A stretch of 64,000 nucleotides of DNA from Larkinella terrae (GTDB lineage: Bacteria; Bacteroidota; Bacteroidia; Cytophagales; Spirosomataceae), in the NCBI RefSeq assembly GCF_009668025.1, contig NZ_WJXZ01000006.1, forward strand, positions 124,001-188,000, given 5' to 3'. The notes under the pieces were generated by a model, which had not been told where the DNA came from, made no database searches, and saw only the letters and a program-made list of their open reading frames with translations. Every line of letters starts with the position of its first letter. Within the stretch, counting starts at the first letter, position 1. Both the position numbers and the translations under genes were made by a program. Shown one piece after another: positions 45,081 to 51,566 of the stretch.

Positions 45081-45908
45081 CTATTTTATTTTTATTATTT
45101 CATCGACTACTTTGATCAATAAAGCCATGACTGAAATTAGAGTCGAAAAATAAATGAATGGCGATTTTTCTGGTAATGCAGCACCTTTAAGAACACTTGA
45201 TAATATAATTTTTTGTGTTGTTAGAATTGATTTTAACAAAAACATAAATAACAAATATATAAGTATTATTGCCCAAGGCGAAATACATATTAATGTGTAA
45301 TTAATAGAAAAAGATAAATTATCAATTCCATATCCGTTTACTGGATTACCAAGGATAGTTAAAACAAAGGAGAATAGTAAAATGTGAATTATTAGAACTA
45401 ATAATAGAGTGAAGACAGAAATAGAAATAACAATAAGTTGATAAATGTTTGATTTTGCGTTGTTCCACCTATCAAGAACATTAATTACAAGTAAACCATT
45501 TAATAAACAAAATGAAATTGCCCAAATTAAAAAAAAAGCCCATCCAATAGCGCTCAAATTGTCAGATAAATCAAACCAACTTATTAAATAATTATAGAAT
45601 CCATCATTAAATGGAATGCCGTAATATTTTCGTGACAAATACAATGTATAAATCAATATAAAAGGCAATATTAAAAGTATGAATAATAAAATAATCAATC
45701 TTGCTTTCGTGCTTTTTAACAATAACAAAGTGCGTTCTAAAGCAATCTTTGGAAAGTTTGGGACTTTTGGCCTTTCTACATAGGCAAGCATTTTTTTTAC
45801 CCACTCTCTCGCTTTAGATTTTTGTTCCGTATTAATATGAAAATCGTCTAAAAACTTCCCAGTTCCAGTAATAAGTGCACATATGGCTATGTAAAGGCCC
45901 CAATTCAT
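45081..45908 (-). CDS. Cargo: A/T-rich multi-pass membrane protein, hypothetical
   Basis: A 275-residue membrane protein lying between terminase large subunit and the portal side. It has an N-terminal short helix, a basic cytoplasmic stretch (AREWVKKMLAYVERPKVPNF) and five further hydrophobic helices, for example LIILLFILLILPFILIYTLY, AIGWAFFLIWAISFCLL, IVISISVFTLLLVLIIHILL and IILIYLLFMFLLKSIL. Strong A/T bias and Ile/Leu/Lys-rich content set it apart from the backbone. No family recognised. Membrane-active defence effectors look like this, but nothing specific supports that here. Confidence 0.65.
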   Translation of the reverse strand: MNWGLYIAICALITGTGKFLDDFHINTEQKSKAREWVKKMLAYVERPKVPNFPKIALERTLLLLKSTKARLIILLFILLILPFILIYTLYLSRKYYGIPFNDGFYNYLISWFDLSDNLSAIGWAFFLIWAISFCLLNGLLVINVLDRWNNAKSNIYQLIVISISVFTLLLVLIIHILLFSFVLTILGNPVNGYGIDNLSFSINYTLICISPWAIILIYLLFMFLLKSILTTQKIILSSVLKGAALPEKSPFIYFSTLISVMALLIKVVDEIIKIK

Positions 45909-46050
45909 ATTCGTTTTTTAAAAAGCAACAATCCTTAATTCCAAAATTAAATTAGGCAGTGAAAATGAAATTCATTTGAAAATGTCACTTTAAAGTTAAG
46001 GTGAATATGTAATTAAACCTCAAATTTTTGTTAAGATTTTTATTGGTCTC

Positions 46051-47607
46051 CTAAACCACATACAACGTATTCTGCTGCTTGCGGTGGCCGGGCAGGAGCT
46101 GGCGGCATTTGGCCCAGAGCCAGTAGTCCAGGGCGTCGGTGCCGTCGGTGGCGAACTCCCGGTTTTTGAGCTGGCGTTCGGCGGTCTTGTCTTTTTCGAA
46201 GGTATCTCCGATCCTAACGGGGGTGCTCTGAATGGCGATGATGAGCACCTTGTTGGTGTTCTGGTTAATGCGGATACGCGGGGCGCGGGGGTTGGATTCT
46301 TCCAGCAGTAAGTTAATCAACAGGTATTTGTCCTTATGGCGAGGGTAGGCCGTCAGCTCCCGGCGGAACACCTTCCAGCCCTTCCTGGCCAGGGCCGTGG
46401 CGAACTGGTCAAAGAATGGTTTGTTTTCATTGCTGGTGGCCGCTGAACGGGAACGCCCACCGGGATCACCGTACACAAACACCTCTTTTTTGGCGTGGTT
46501 TTCATAGGTGCTCGTAAACCAGGCGGCTATTTGCAGCACCAGGTTGGTGTCCTGATCATGCAAAACCGGCTTGGTGTATTTGCTGTTGACCACCCGCAGT
46601 TCCCGGTTAATTTCCTGGCCCACCAGCGCCCAGCAGATATCGGCGTTGAAGTCCAGGGAAATATCCAGGGGTTTGTCACTGTGGTAATCATTCGACTGGT
46701 ACAGAGTCAGTCCGGATTTATCGTCGTGCTGGTAACCGTAGCTTTCAAAGTAGCAGTGTTTGCTGGTGCCGAAGGCGTGGTAAAAACAATTGGGCAGTTT
46801 ACCGATCCGCCGGTTGAGGACTTCCACTTCAAACTCCAGCGGGTCCAGCTCTTCCCGCAGTTTATCGGCATAATCCGGAGGCAAGATCTCGGAATTGTCC
46901 ACGTAGGTCGATTCGACGAACAGCGTTTCAGGTGGGGTGCTTTTCAACTGTTCCGCAGAAAATGTTTTCCGCAGCTCCAGCTCTTTTTGCCACAATTCCT
47001 CGGTGTGGTAGATGTGCATGCCCTCCTGGGTCCAGGGCGCGGAGGTGAAATCGAAGAAACCGTGGTGCCAGGGGTCTGAAGAAAACGATTTGTAGCGGTT
47101 GGCGCGGAAGGTGGGTTTGACGACTTTATTCAGGAAATCGGTTTTGATCAGGGCCGATTCGTCGGCCAGCCCACCGTCCAGGTTCAGGCCCCGGTGGGTT
47201 TCGGGCCGGTCCTGGCTGATGAGCTGGAGCGTGGCCCCGGAAATGTGGGTGATGCAATACTGGTAGCCAAGCTTGCCCGGCGCTTTAAACGGTTTGGGCC
47301 AGTGATCCGGCGGACGTACCCCGATTACATAGGTGCCGAACGGATTGGCTTTCGAGTATTCAACCTGGCCCATCAGTTCGAGGGCTTCCTTCAACCCTGG
47401 CAGCACGACCAGATCGAGCTGCACATAAGTCAGGCCGATCAGCCCCCACTTGCTGCGGGGAAAGCGGTCGAAGATCATTCCGGCCTTGAAACCCAGCGTG
47501 GTGGTTTTCCCCGATCCGCGCCCGGCGTTGAAGGTTTTCCGGCGAGCCCGGCTTTTGAGGAACTTGATCTGCTTGGGGTTGGCGTACACTTTGCGGCTCT
47601 CACTCAT
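46051..47607 (-). CDS. Terminase large subunit
   Basis: ATP-driven motor and nuclease that packages phage DNA. The start at 47607 overlaps the upstream stop (ATG inside the TerS end), giving 518 residues. The ATPase has Walker A FNAGRGSGKTT (near residues 26-36) and a Walker B-like GGLADESAL; the C-terminal nuclease carries ISLDFNADIC and ATDGTDALDYWLWA acidic residues. Full length, with no stop or frameshift. In this element it precedes the membrane cargo and the portal-like gene. TerL is the strongest virion marker here and would be the best gene for classification. Confidence 0.9.
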   Translation of the reverse strand: MSESRKVYANPKQIKFLKSRARRKTFNAGRGSGKTTTLGFKAGMIFDRFPRSKWGLIGLTYVQLDLVVLPGLKEALELMGQVEYSKANPFGTYVIGVRPPDHWPKPFKAPGKLGYQYCITHISGATLQLISQDRPETHRGLNLDGGLADESALIKTDFLNKVVKPTFRANRYKSFSSDPWHHGFFDFTSAPWTQEGMHIYHTEELWQKELELRKTFSAEQLKSTPPETLFVESTYVDNSEILPPDYADKLREELDPLEFEVEVLNRRIGKLPNCFYHAFGTSKHCYFESYGYQHDDKSGLTLYQSNDYHSDKPLDISLDFNADICWALVGQEINRELRVVNSKYTKPVLHDQDTNLVLQIAAWFTSTYENHAKKEVFVYGDPGGRSRSAATSNENKPFFDQFATALARKGWKVFRRELTAYPRHKDKYLLINLLLEESNPRAPRIRINQNTNKVLIIAIQSTPVRIGDTFEKDKTAERQLKNREFATDGTDALDYWLWAKCRQLLPGHRKQQNTLYVV

Positions 47608-48130
47608 CCCATTCCAGCCCCTGCTGTTTTTTGTAAACGTTGACGTTGTTGATGAAGACATATTTGCCCGGTTTCTGGAAATCTACCGGGTCCAGCCCCT
47701 GCACTTCCTGTTGATACAGCCCGGCCAGTTCATCGGCTTCACGCCGACATTCGCGGGCTTCCTTGATATCCTTTTCCTTGAAGGCAATGTTCGACAACAA
47801 ATCGTAGTAGGCAATCGACGCTTGCCGTCGGCCTTCTTTGTCGGTTTCTTCGACGGCTCCAAACAGCAGTTTGCATTCTTCGACCAGGTAGCGGGCCATG
47901 CGGTCCTGAATGGCGTAGTCTTTCATGAGCACTGAGCGCACCATATCCTCCGTGCGGCCCATGCGCAGCATCCCCCAGGCTTTGGAATATTGTTCTAACT
48001 TCTGTTGCTCGGATTCGGTAAAGTCCTCGTATGTAGTCTCATTGGCGTAGAACTGGAGGTACCGGTCGAGCTTCGATTCATCAATTTTCAGCAGCCGCTT
48101 GGCCCGTTTGATGGATAGTTTCTTGGTCAT
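47600..48130 (-). CDS. Terminase small subunit-like protein
   Basis: DNA-recognition partner of the large terminase. The start at 48130 (MTKKLSIKRAKRLLKIDE) is chosen over a longer frame to 48178. The 176 residues are helical: an N-terminal basic helix pair fitting a DNA-binding domain, a central WGMLRMGRTEDMVRSVLMKDY helix-turn-helix-like block, and an oligomerisation helix (ASIAYYDLLSNIAFKEKDIKEA). The C-terminus ends next to the terminase large start with an 8-bp overlap. The assignment rests on position and shape; sequence motifs of TerS are weak. Confidence 0.65.
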   Translation of the reverse strand: MTKKLSIKRAKRLLKIDESKLDRYLQFYANETTYEDFTESEQQKLEQYSKAWGMLRMGRTEDMVRSVLMKDYAIQDRMARYLVEECKLLFGAVEETDKEGRRQASIAYYDLLSNIAFKEKDIKEARECRREADELAGLYQQEVQGLDPVDFQKPGKYVFINNVNVYKKQQGLEWDE

Positions 48131-48265
48131 TCTCTCCCGAAAAATGCGTTGGGGCAAGATTACAGGGAAATTTTTCACTTAAAAAGGACGGATTTAAAAG
48201 AGAGTGAGTCGTAAATTTCCAACCTTTAGGCAACCAAAGGGTCAATAGGGAAAAATCTCAGGACG

Positions 48266-48628
48266 ATGCGCTTTTTTAACCTCCTTCTATTATGCCTAAT
48301 CGCGTTGTTCAGTCAACAAGCGTGTAACCAAGTAAAGCCGCAGAAGGCTTCAGGCTGTAGCGATCCGAAATTTTCGCGCGCTAAAGAGTTTATAAATCTG
48401 GATGCAGTTGTCGTCGATCGGTACGGGGTAAGCTTGTATTTATTGGAAGCTTCCCAGCCCAATGAGTATGGCCTAACTGTTCCCTTACTGCCTTGTAACC
48501 TGCCCGATTCCTACAAACAAGATCAGCTTCGCATTCGTGTAAGTGGGTATACGCTCACCCATCCGGACCTGACGTACCAAATCAGTTCAGGTGAAAATTT
48601 TGAAATTACTAGGATTGTAGAACGATAA
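48266..48628 (+). CDS. Cargo: plus-strand lipoprotein
   Basis: A 120-residue lipoprotein encoded against the backbone direction. Signal peptide FNLLLLCLIALFSQQ with lipobox and Cys20 (QQACNQV). The mature part is short with no recognised fold (SGENFEITRIVER end). A hairpin terminator (48639-48675) lies 11 bp past its stop. Plus-strand lipoproteins in prophages are classic superinfection-exclusion or conversion genes; that role is inferred from the context only. Confidence 0.7.
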   Translation: MRFFNLLLLCLIALFSQQACNQVKPQKASGCSDPKFSRAKEFINLDAVVVDRYGVSLYLLEASQPNEYGLTVPLLPCNLPDSYKQDQLRIRVSGYTLTHPDLTYQISSGENFEITRIVER

Positions 48629-48638
48629 ACGACTGGAT

Positions 48639-48675
48639 GCTCCGAGGAGAAAACGCCAGGGTATCCCCTCGGAGC
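48639..48675 (+). terminator. Terminator of the cargo lipoprotein gene
   Basis: GCTCCGAGG/CCTCGGAGC stem (arms 48639-48647 and 48667-48675), 11 bp after the stop; it may also act on the opposite strand. Confidence 0.6.
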
Positions 48676-48681
48676 GGAGGA

Positions 48682-49254
48682 CTACTCAAACAACCCATTC
48701 CCCTCCGGATTCATAATCGCTTTCATGGCCTTCGTCCGCATTTCCTGCTCACCATCCACATCCCGGTGCGGATGCAATAGCGTGCCTTCGTCGAAGAAAT
48801 GCGCCCAGGACCGGCCCAGCTTTCGACCGCGATCGTTGTGCTTGTCGAGCGCAAAGTCCGGAATTTCCTGCCGACGGAACGGATGCGTCAGCCAGGCCCA
48901 TAGCAGCGTCCAGTCAATCATTCGGCTTTTGCGCGCGCGGCAGAGCCGCAGCACCGCCTGAGTCAGAAACAACCGCTGAGGCTCGTTCTTGTCCTCCTTC
49001 TTTTTGGCCTGTTCCCGATGCATTTCGTAAAGTGCCCAGATCTCGGCGGGGAGTCCCGGTTCAGCCAGGCCCACGTCTTCGCTGGTCATGATCCGCAGCC
49101 GCTTCCAGACGTATTCGACAAAACCGGAATCGTACAGCTCCACCACCCAGAACATGGCCTGCTCTTCCAGGCCCCGACGGATGCACTTTTGCAAGGCACT
49201 GCTGCACTCAAAAAAATCGTACCCCTTCCGGGTGCGTATGTCGTACTTGCTCAT
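48682..49254 (-). CDS. Stand-alone RarA/MgsA C-terminal-like protein
   Basis: A 190-residue protein whose first 75 residues (ALQKCIRRGLEEQAMFWVV, YVWKRLRIMTSEDVGLAEPG) resemble the C-terminal clamp-loader/oligomerisation region of RarA (MgsA) AAA ATPases, in which a helix pair around S-E-D-[IV]-G-L is conserved. The AAA motor itself is absent here and in the neighbours. The rest (WTLLWAWLTHPFRRQEIPDF, HAHFFDEGTLLHPHRD) is unassigned. A role in phage replication or in interfering with host RarA is possible. The ATG overlaps the SymE-like stop by 4 bp. Confidence 0.55.
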   Translation of the reverse strand: MSKYDIRTRKGYDFFECSSALQKCIRRGLEEQAMFWVVELYDSGFVEYVWKRLRIMTSEDVGLAEPGLPAEIWALYEMHREQAKKKEDKNEPQRLFLTQAVLRLCRARKSRMIDWTLLWAWLTHPFRRQEIPDFALDKHNDRGRKLGRSWAHFFDEGTLLHPHRDVDGEQEMRTKAMKAIMNPEGNGLFE

Positions 49255-49430
49255 CGTTCAATGACAATTTTGTTGTGTTCCACCCAAACTTTTACCGAAT
49301 CACCCCGGCTAAAACCGGCGCTGGTCATCCACTTACCCGCCAGCAGGAGCGACGGCACCAGTTCGGTTTGCTGCCGGATCGTCCAACGGTGTTTTTTTCG
49401 TTGTTGATACCCAATTTTTCGTACTTTCAC
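49251..49430 (-). CDS. SymE-like small toxin/AbrB-fold protein
   Basis: A 59-residue gene starting at a GTG (49430) that ends by overlapping the ATG of the RarA-C-like gene (ATGA). The pattern VPSLLLAGKWMTSAGFSRGD followed by SVKVWVEHNKIVIER matches the SymE family, a SpoVT/AbrB-fold group known as the SOS-induced toxin of the type I SymE/SymR system. No antisense SymR-type RNA is obvious; the + strand opposite the gene and its 5' side would be the place to look. Family assignment is from pattern; function is inferred. Confidence 0.62.
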   Translation of the reverse strand: MKVRKIGYQQRKKHRWTIRQQTELVPSLLLAGKWMTSAGFSRGDSVKVWVEHNKIVIER

Positions 49431-49476
49431 GGCTCAGGTATTTATTCCGGGTCGCCGGCGCGATTAACTTTCAGTG

Positions 49477-49506
49477 AAAGCCCGGAAGCCCTTGCATCCG
49501 GGCTTT
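49477..49506. terminator. Terminator hairpin
   Basis: AAAGCCCGGA/TCCGGGCTTT stem with T5 on the plus strand; on the minus strand it directly follows the small gene ending at 49510 and separates it from the SymE-like gene. Confidence 0.6.
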
Positions 49507-49509
49507 TTG

Positions 49510-49677
49510 TCAATCGAAGAGTCTGGTTTGCTTTTCAACGTGGTTGAACAGCGGGAGGTCCAGGAAACCCTGGTTCTCACTTTTACGTAGCCCCACTCGG
49601 GTGGGCTGGCTCATCAGAAACTCGTTCAGGAGCTTGACCTCAAAGGTCGTCAGTTTGGCTTTCTTTGGCTTTTTCAT
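49510..49677 (-). CDS. Small phage protein, 55 residues
   Basis: Starts at 49677 (MKKPKKAKLTTFEVKLLNEF), its ATG overlapping the stop of the previous small gene as ATGA. Basic N-terminus then mixed content ending EKQTRLFD. No family recognised; the overlap and position in the control-region operon support it as real. Confidence 0.5.
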   Translation of the reverse strand: MKKPKKAKLTTFEVKLLNEFLMSQPTRVGLRKSENQGFLDLPLFNHVEKQTRLFD

Positions 49678-49838
49678 CCGCGTTTTAGCTGTTTGTACAC
49701 TTTGTCCAGGGCAATTTCTCCGCGCACGACTCGCCAGGCGACTTTCAAACTCATACTCATCGTGACGATGCCGCGCCGGAACAGCGCCCAGGCCGTGGTC
49801 ATGATCGACCGAAGCTTCGTTAACCATTCTTTTCTCAT
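49674..49838 (-). CDS. Small phage protein, 54 residues
   Basis: Starts at 49838 (MRKEWLTKLRSIMTTAWALF), just 40 bp past one copy of the duplicated control element (49879-49916). The content is strongly basic and partly hydrophobic (RRGIVTMSMSLKVAWRVVRG). Its stop overlaps the next gene. Unknown function; likely a regulatory or small DNA-binding product. Confidence 0.5.
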   Translation of the reverse strand: MRKEWLTKLRSIMTTAWALFRRGIVTMSMSLKVAWRVVRGEIALDKVYKQLKRG

Positions 49839-49878
49839 TGATTTCCAGATAGTTATTGTTAATTGATGGTGTAAAAAT

Positions 49879-49916
49879 CTCCCGGCAGAACGGATTAAAA
49901 AAGCGTTTTTCCTGAA
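49879..49916. repeat. Duplicated control element, copy A
   Basis: 38 bp matching 51506-51543 at 36 positions; core CAGAACGGATTAAAAAAGCG, including the A/T-rich palindrome AAAAAAGCGTTTTT. It lies just upstream (minus strand) of the gene starting at 49838. Probably a shared promoter/operator. Confidence 0.65.
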
Positions 49917-49941
49917 TTATTTTTCGCTAAAACGCTGATTA

Positions 49942-50739
49942 TCAGAACAATATAAGTTGTCCGTTTTGCGCTACCTGCCCAATGTGCTGGGGTTCTTTGT
50001 ACGCGCCCTGGGGCCGGGTTTGGGCTGGTTTGGACGGATCGGGTTGAAGCTGTTTTTTCTCCCGAAATGACCCGAACAGGTAGGAATCTTCCGGCTCAAT
50101 GGTTTCAATGGACGGACACCCGGCCAGGGGCAACAGGCGGTTGACGCGGTAGCCAAACCGCCATTCCCATTTCAGGCTGTCCATGCACACGGCTTCACCT
50201 TCGCAACCGTGCAGGGCCATGTTCACCGCCGTCATGCGCGCGCAGATCGGGTCCAGATCGGCGGCAAAATGGTAGTTGCCCGGCGCCAGGGCGTGGAAAG
50301 CCAACAGCAGCCGACCGGAACCACAGGAAGGATCATAAACCTTCTGGCGTTTTCCCTTCAGCGATTCTTCGCAGCCCTGCAGGCGCACCATCAGGTCGCA
50401 GACGTGTTCGGGGGTGAAGAATTGACCCAGCAGTTGCGATTTCCCGCGTGAGGTCAGGCATTCGTAATAGTTGCCCAGGCCGTCGTACCAGTCGGTGTCA
50501 GTCACGATCTGGCTTTGCTGCAGCAGGATTAGTTCCTGGGTCAATTGGACAAACCGGTCCAGATCGCCGTACTGCTGTTTCAGTCGCTCGTAGACGCCAA
50601 CCCGTTGGGGCATGAACGATTCGGTCAGGAACTCGACGAAATCGCTGAAAAAGCTGGAGTAGTTGAAGCCGTGCTCCATTTGGGAGAATAGCTTGTTAAA
50701 CGCACGGAGTTCGTGCGGTACAACGGTGGATTTTAACAT
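49942..50739 (-). CDS. N-6 DNA methylase-like protein lacking the catalytic NPPY motif
   Basis: A 265-residue protein of the N6-adenine methylase type found in Bacteroidota mobile elements. It has the SAM-binding motif I as VYDPSCGSGRLLLAFHA (residues 134-150), preceded by LLGQFFTPEHVCDLMVR as in type I modification enzymes, and the DLDPICARMTAVNMALHG block. Where family members carry NPP[YF], it reads CMDSLKWEWRF and continues without a match. It may be catalytically dead, or use another arrangement. No target-recognition domain and no restriction nuclease are adjacent. Possible roles are anti-restriction or regulation. Confidence 0.7.
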   Translation of the reverse strand: MLKSTVVPHELRAFNKLFSQMEHGFNYSSFFSDFVEFLTESFMPQRVGVYERLKQQYGDLDRFVQLTQELILLQQSQIVTDTDWYDGLGNYYECLTSRGKSQLLGQFFTPEHVCDLMVRLQGCEESLKGKRQKVYDPSCGSGRLLLAFHALAPGNYHFAADLDPICARMTAVNMALHGCEGEAVCMDSLKWEWRFGYRVNRLLPLAGCPSIETIEPEDSYLFGSFREKKQLQPDPSKPAQTRPQGAYKEPQHIGQVAQNGQLILF

Positions 50740-50753
50740 GGTAGGAGAGAAAT

Positions 50754-50780
50754 AAAAAAGCCCCGCGTGTCGGCGGGGCT
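50754..50780 (-). terminator. Terminator after the split gene
   Basis: AGCCCCGC/GCGGGGCT stem followed on the minus strand by a T-run, just before the methylase gene (reading direction minus). Confidence 0.75.
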
Positions 50781-50787
50781 GTGGGTT

Positions 50788-51465
50788 TCAGAACGGGACG
50801 GCTTCGGCTTCGGTAGCCGGTCGGCTAAAGTAGGCCGACCGCAGCAGGTGATCGACGTAGTAGTCTTTGATCCGGAAACCGGTCAACTCTTTAAACCGGT
50901 CTTCGAGTTGCTCCCGAATCAGTAGGGCCGGAGATTTGTAACTGTTGGGTTTATACGTCCGGACGAACTCCAGAATAGCATCAATGCTGACCTGCGCAGG
51001 CGCGATCGCGTTGATTTCTTCCACTTGCACGTCGATGTTCCGACCGGTTTTCTTAAACCAGCCGCGCGACACATCGGGGAGCCAGTTTTTGTCGCCCCAT
51101 CACTCGAAGTCTTCTTTGGGGAATGGAGCCAGGTGTTCATCCAGTACGCTCTCCACCGACACCCATGCGTCGGCATCGGCGCAGGCCTGTTGCCAGAGTT
51201 TGGCGATTTCCAGCGGATTCTGGGATTGTTCAAACAGGTGCTCATCGACGCGCTCCGGATCGATGTCGGGTGGGAGCGGGGTTGGCATCAGGGCCAGGTG
51301 GGCCACGGTGTAGATGCCCAATTTGGCACACACCATTTTGTCCAGGGTGTTGATGTGCATTCGGCGGCCGACCTCGCTGGCCCACTCGTAATACTCTTTT
51401 TCGGACTTGCCGGTGGTGGTCAAAAACCGGTCTAAATTCCGGCGCGGAACTGTTGTGTTTTCCAT
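50788..51465 (-). pseudogene. Hypothetical phage gene interrupted by an in-frame TGA
   Basis: Two blocks in the same frame: residues before the stop run to PFPKEDFE and, after a TGA at 51100-51102, the frame stays open with WGDKNWLPDVSRGWFKK and continues to EAEAVPF at 50788. Without the stop this would be a 225-residue protein. The upstream part has a coiled helix (SEKEYYEWASEVGRRMHIN), the downstream part YKSPALLIREQLEDRFKEL. A point change TGG to TGA fits the surrounding TGG TGG codons. It follows control element copy B. No family recognised. Confidence 0.65.
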
Positions 51466-51505
51466 TGATTTACAGACGTTTATTGTTTGAATTGGTCTGT
51501 AAATT

Positions 51506-51543
51506 CTCCCAGCAGAACGGATTAAAAAAGCGTTTTTTCTGAA
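51506..51543. repeat. Duplicated control element, copy B
   Basis: Matches 49879-49916 at 36 of 38 positions. Here it lies about 40 bp upstream (minus strand) of the split gene start at 51465, the same spacing as in copy A. Confidence 0.65.
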
Positions 51544-51566
51544 AATTTTGTGTTATTTTGTATTAA

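Noticed and set aside
49510-49827. Minus-strand 105-codon open frame
   Set aside because: Its first half (RHRHDEYEFESRLASRAR) is non-coding-like; two overlapping small genes (49674-49838 and 49510-49677), joined by an ATGA, explain the region better.
51100-51102. Stop-codon recoding (TGA as Trp or selenocysteine)
   Set aside because: Only one such TGA was noticed and other genes use TGA as a normal stop; no selenocysteine element was seen. A point mutation is simpler.
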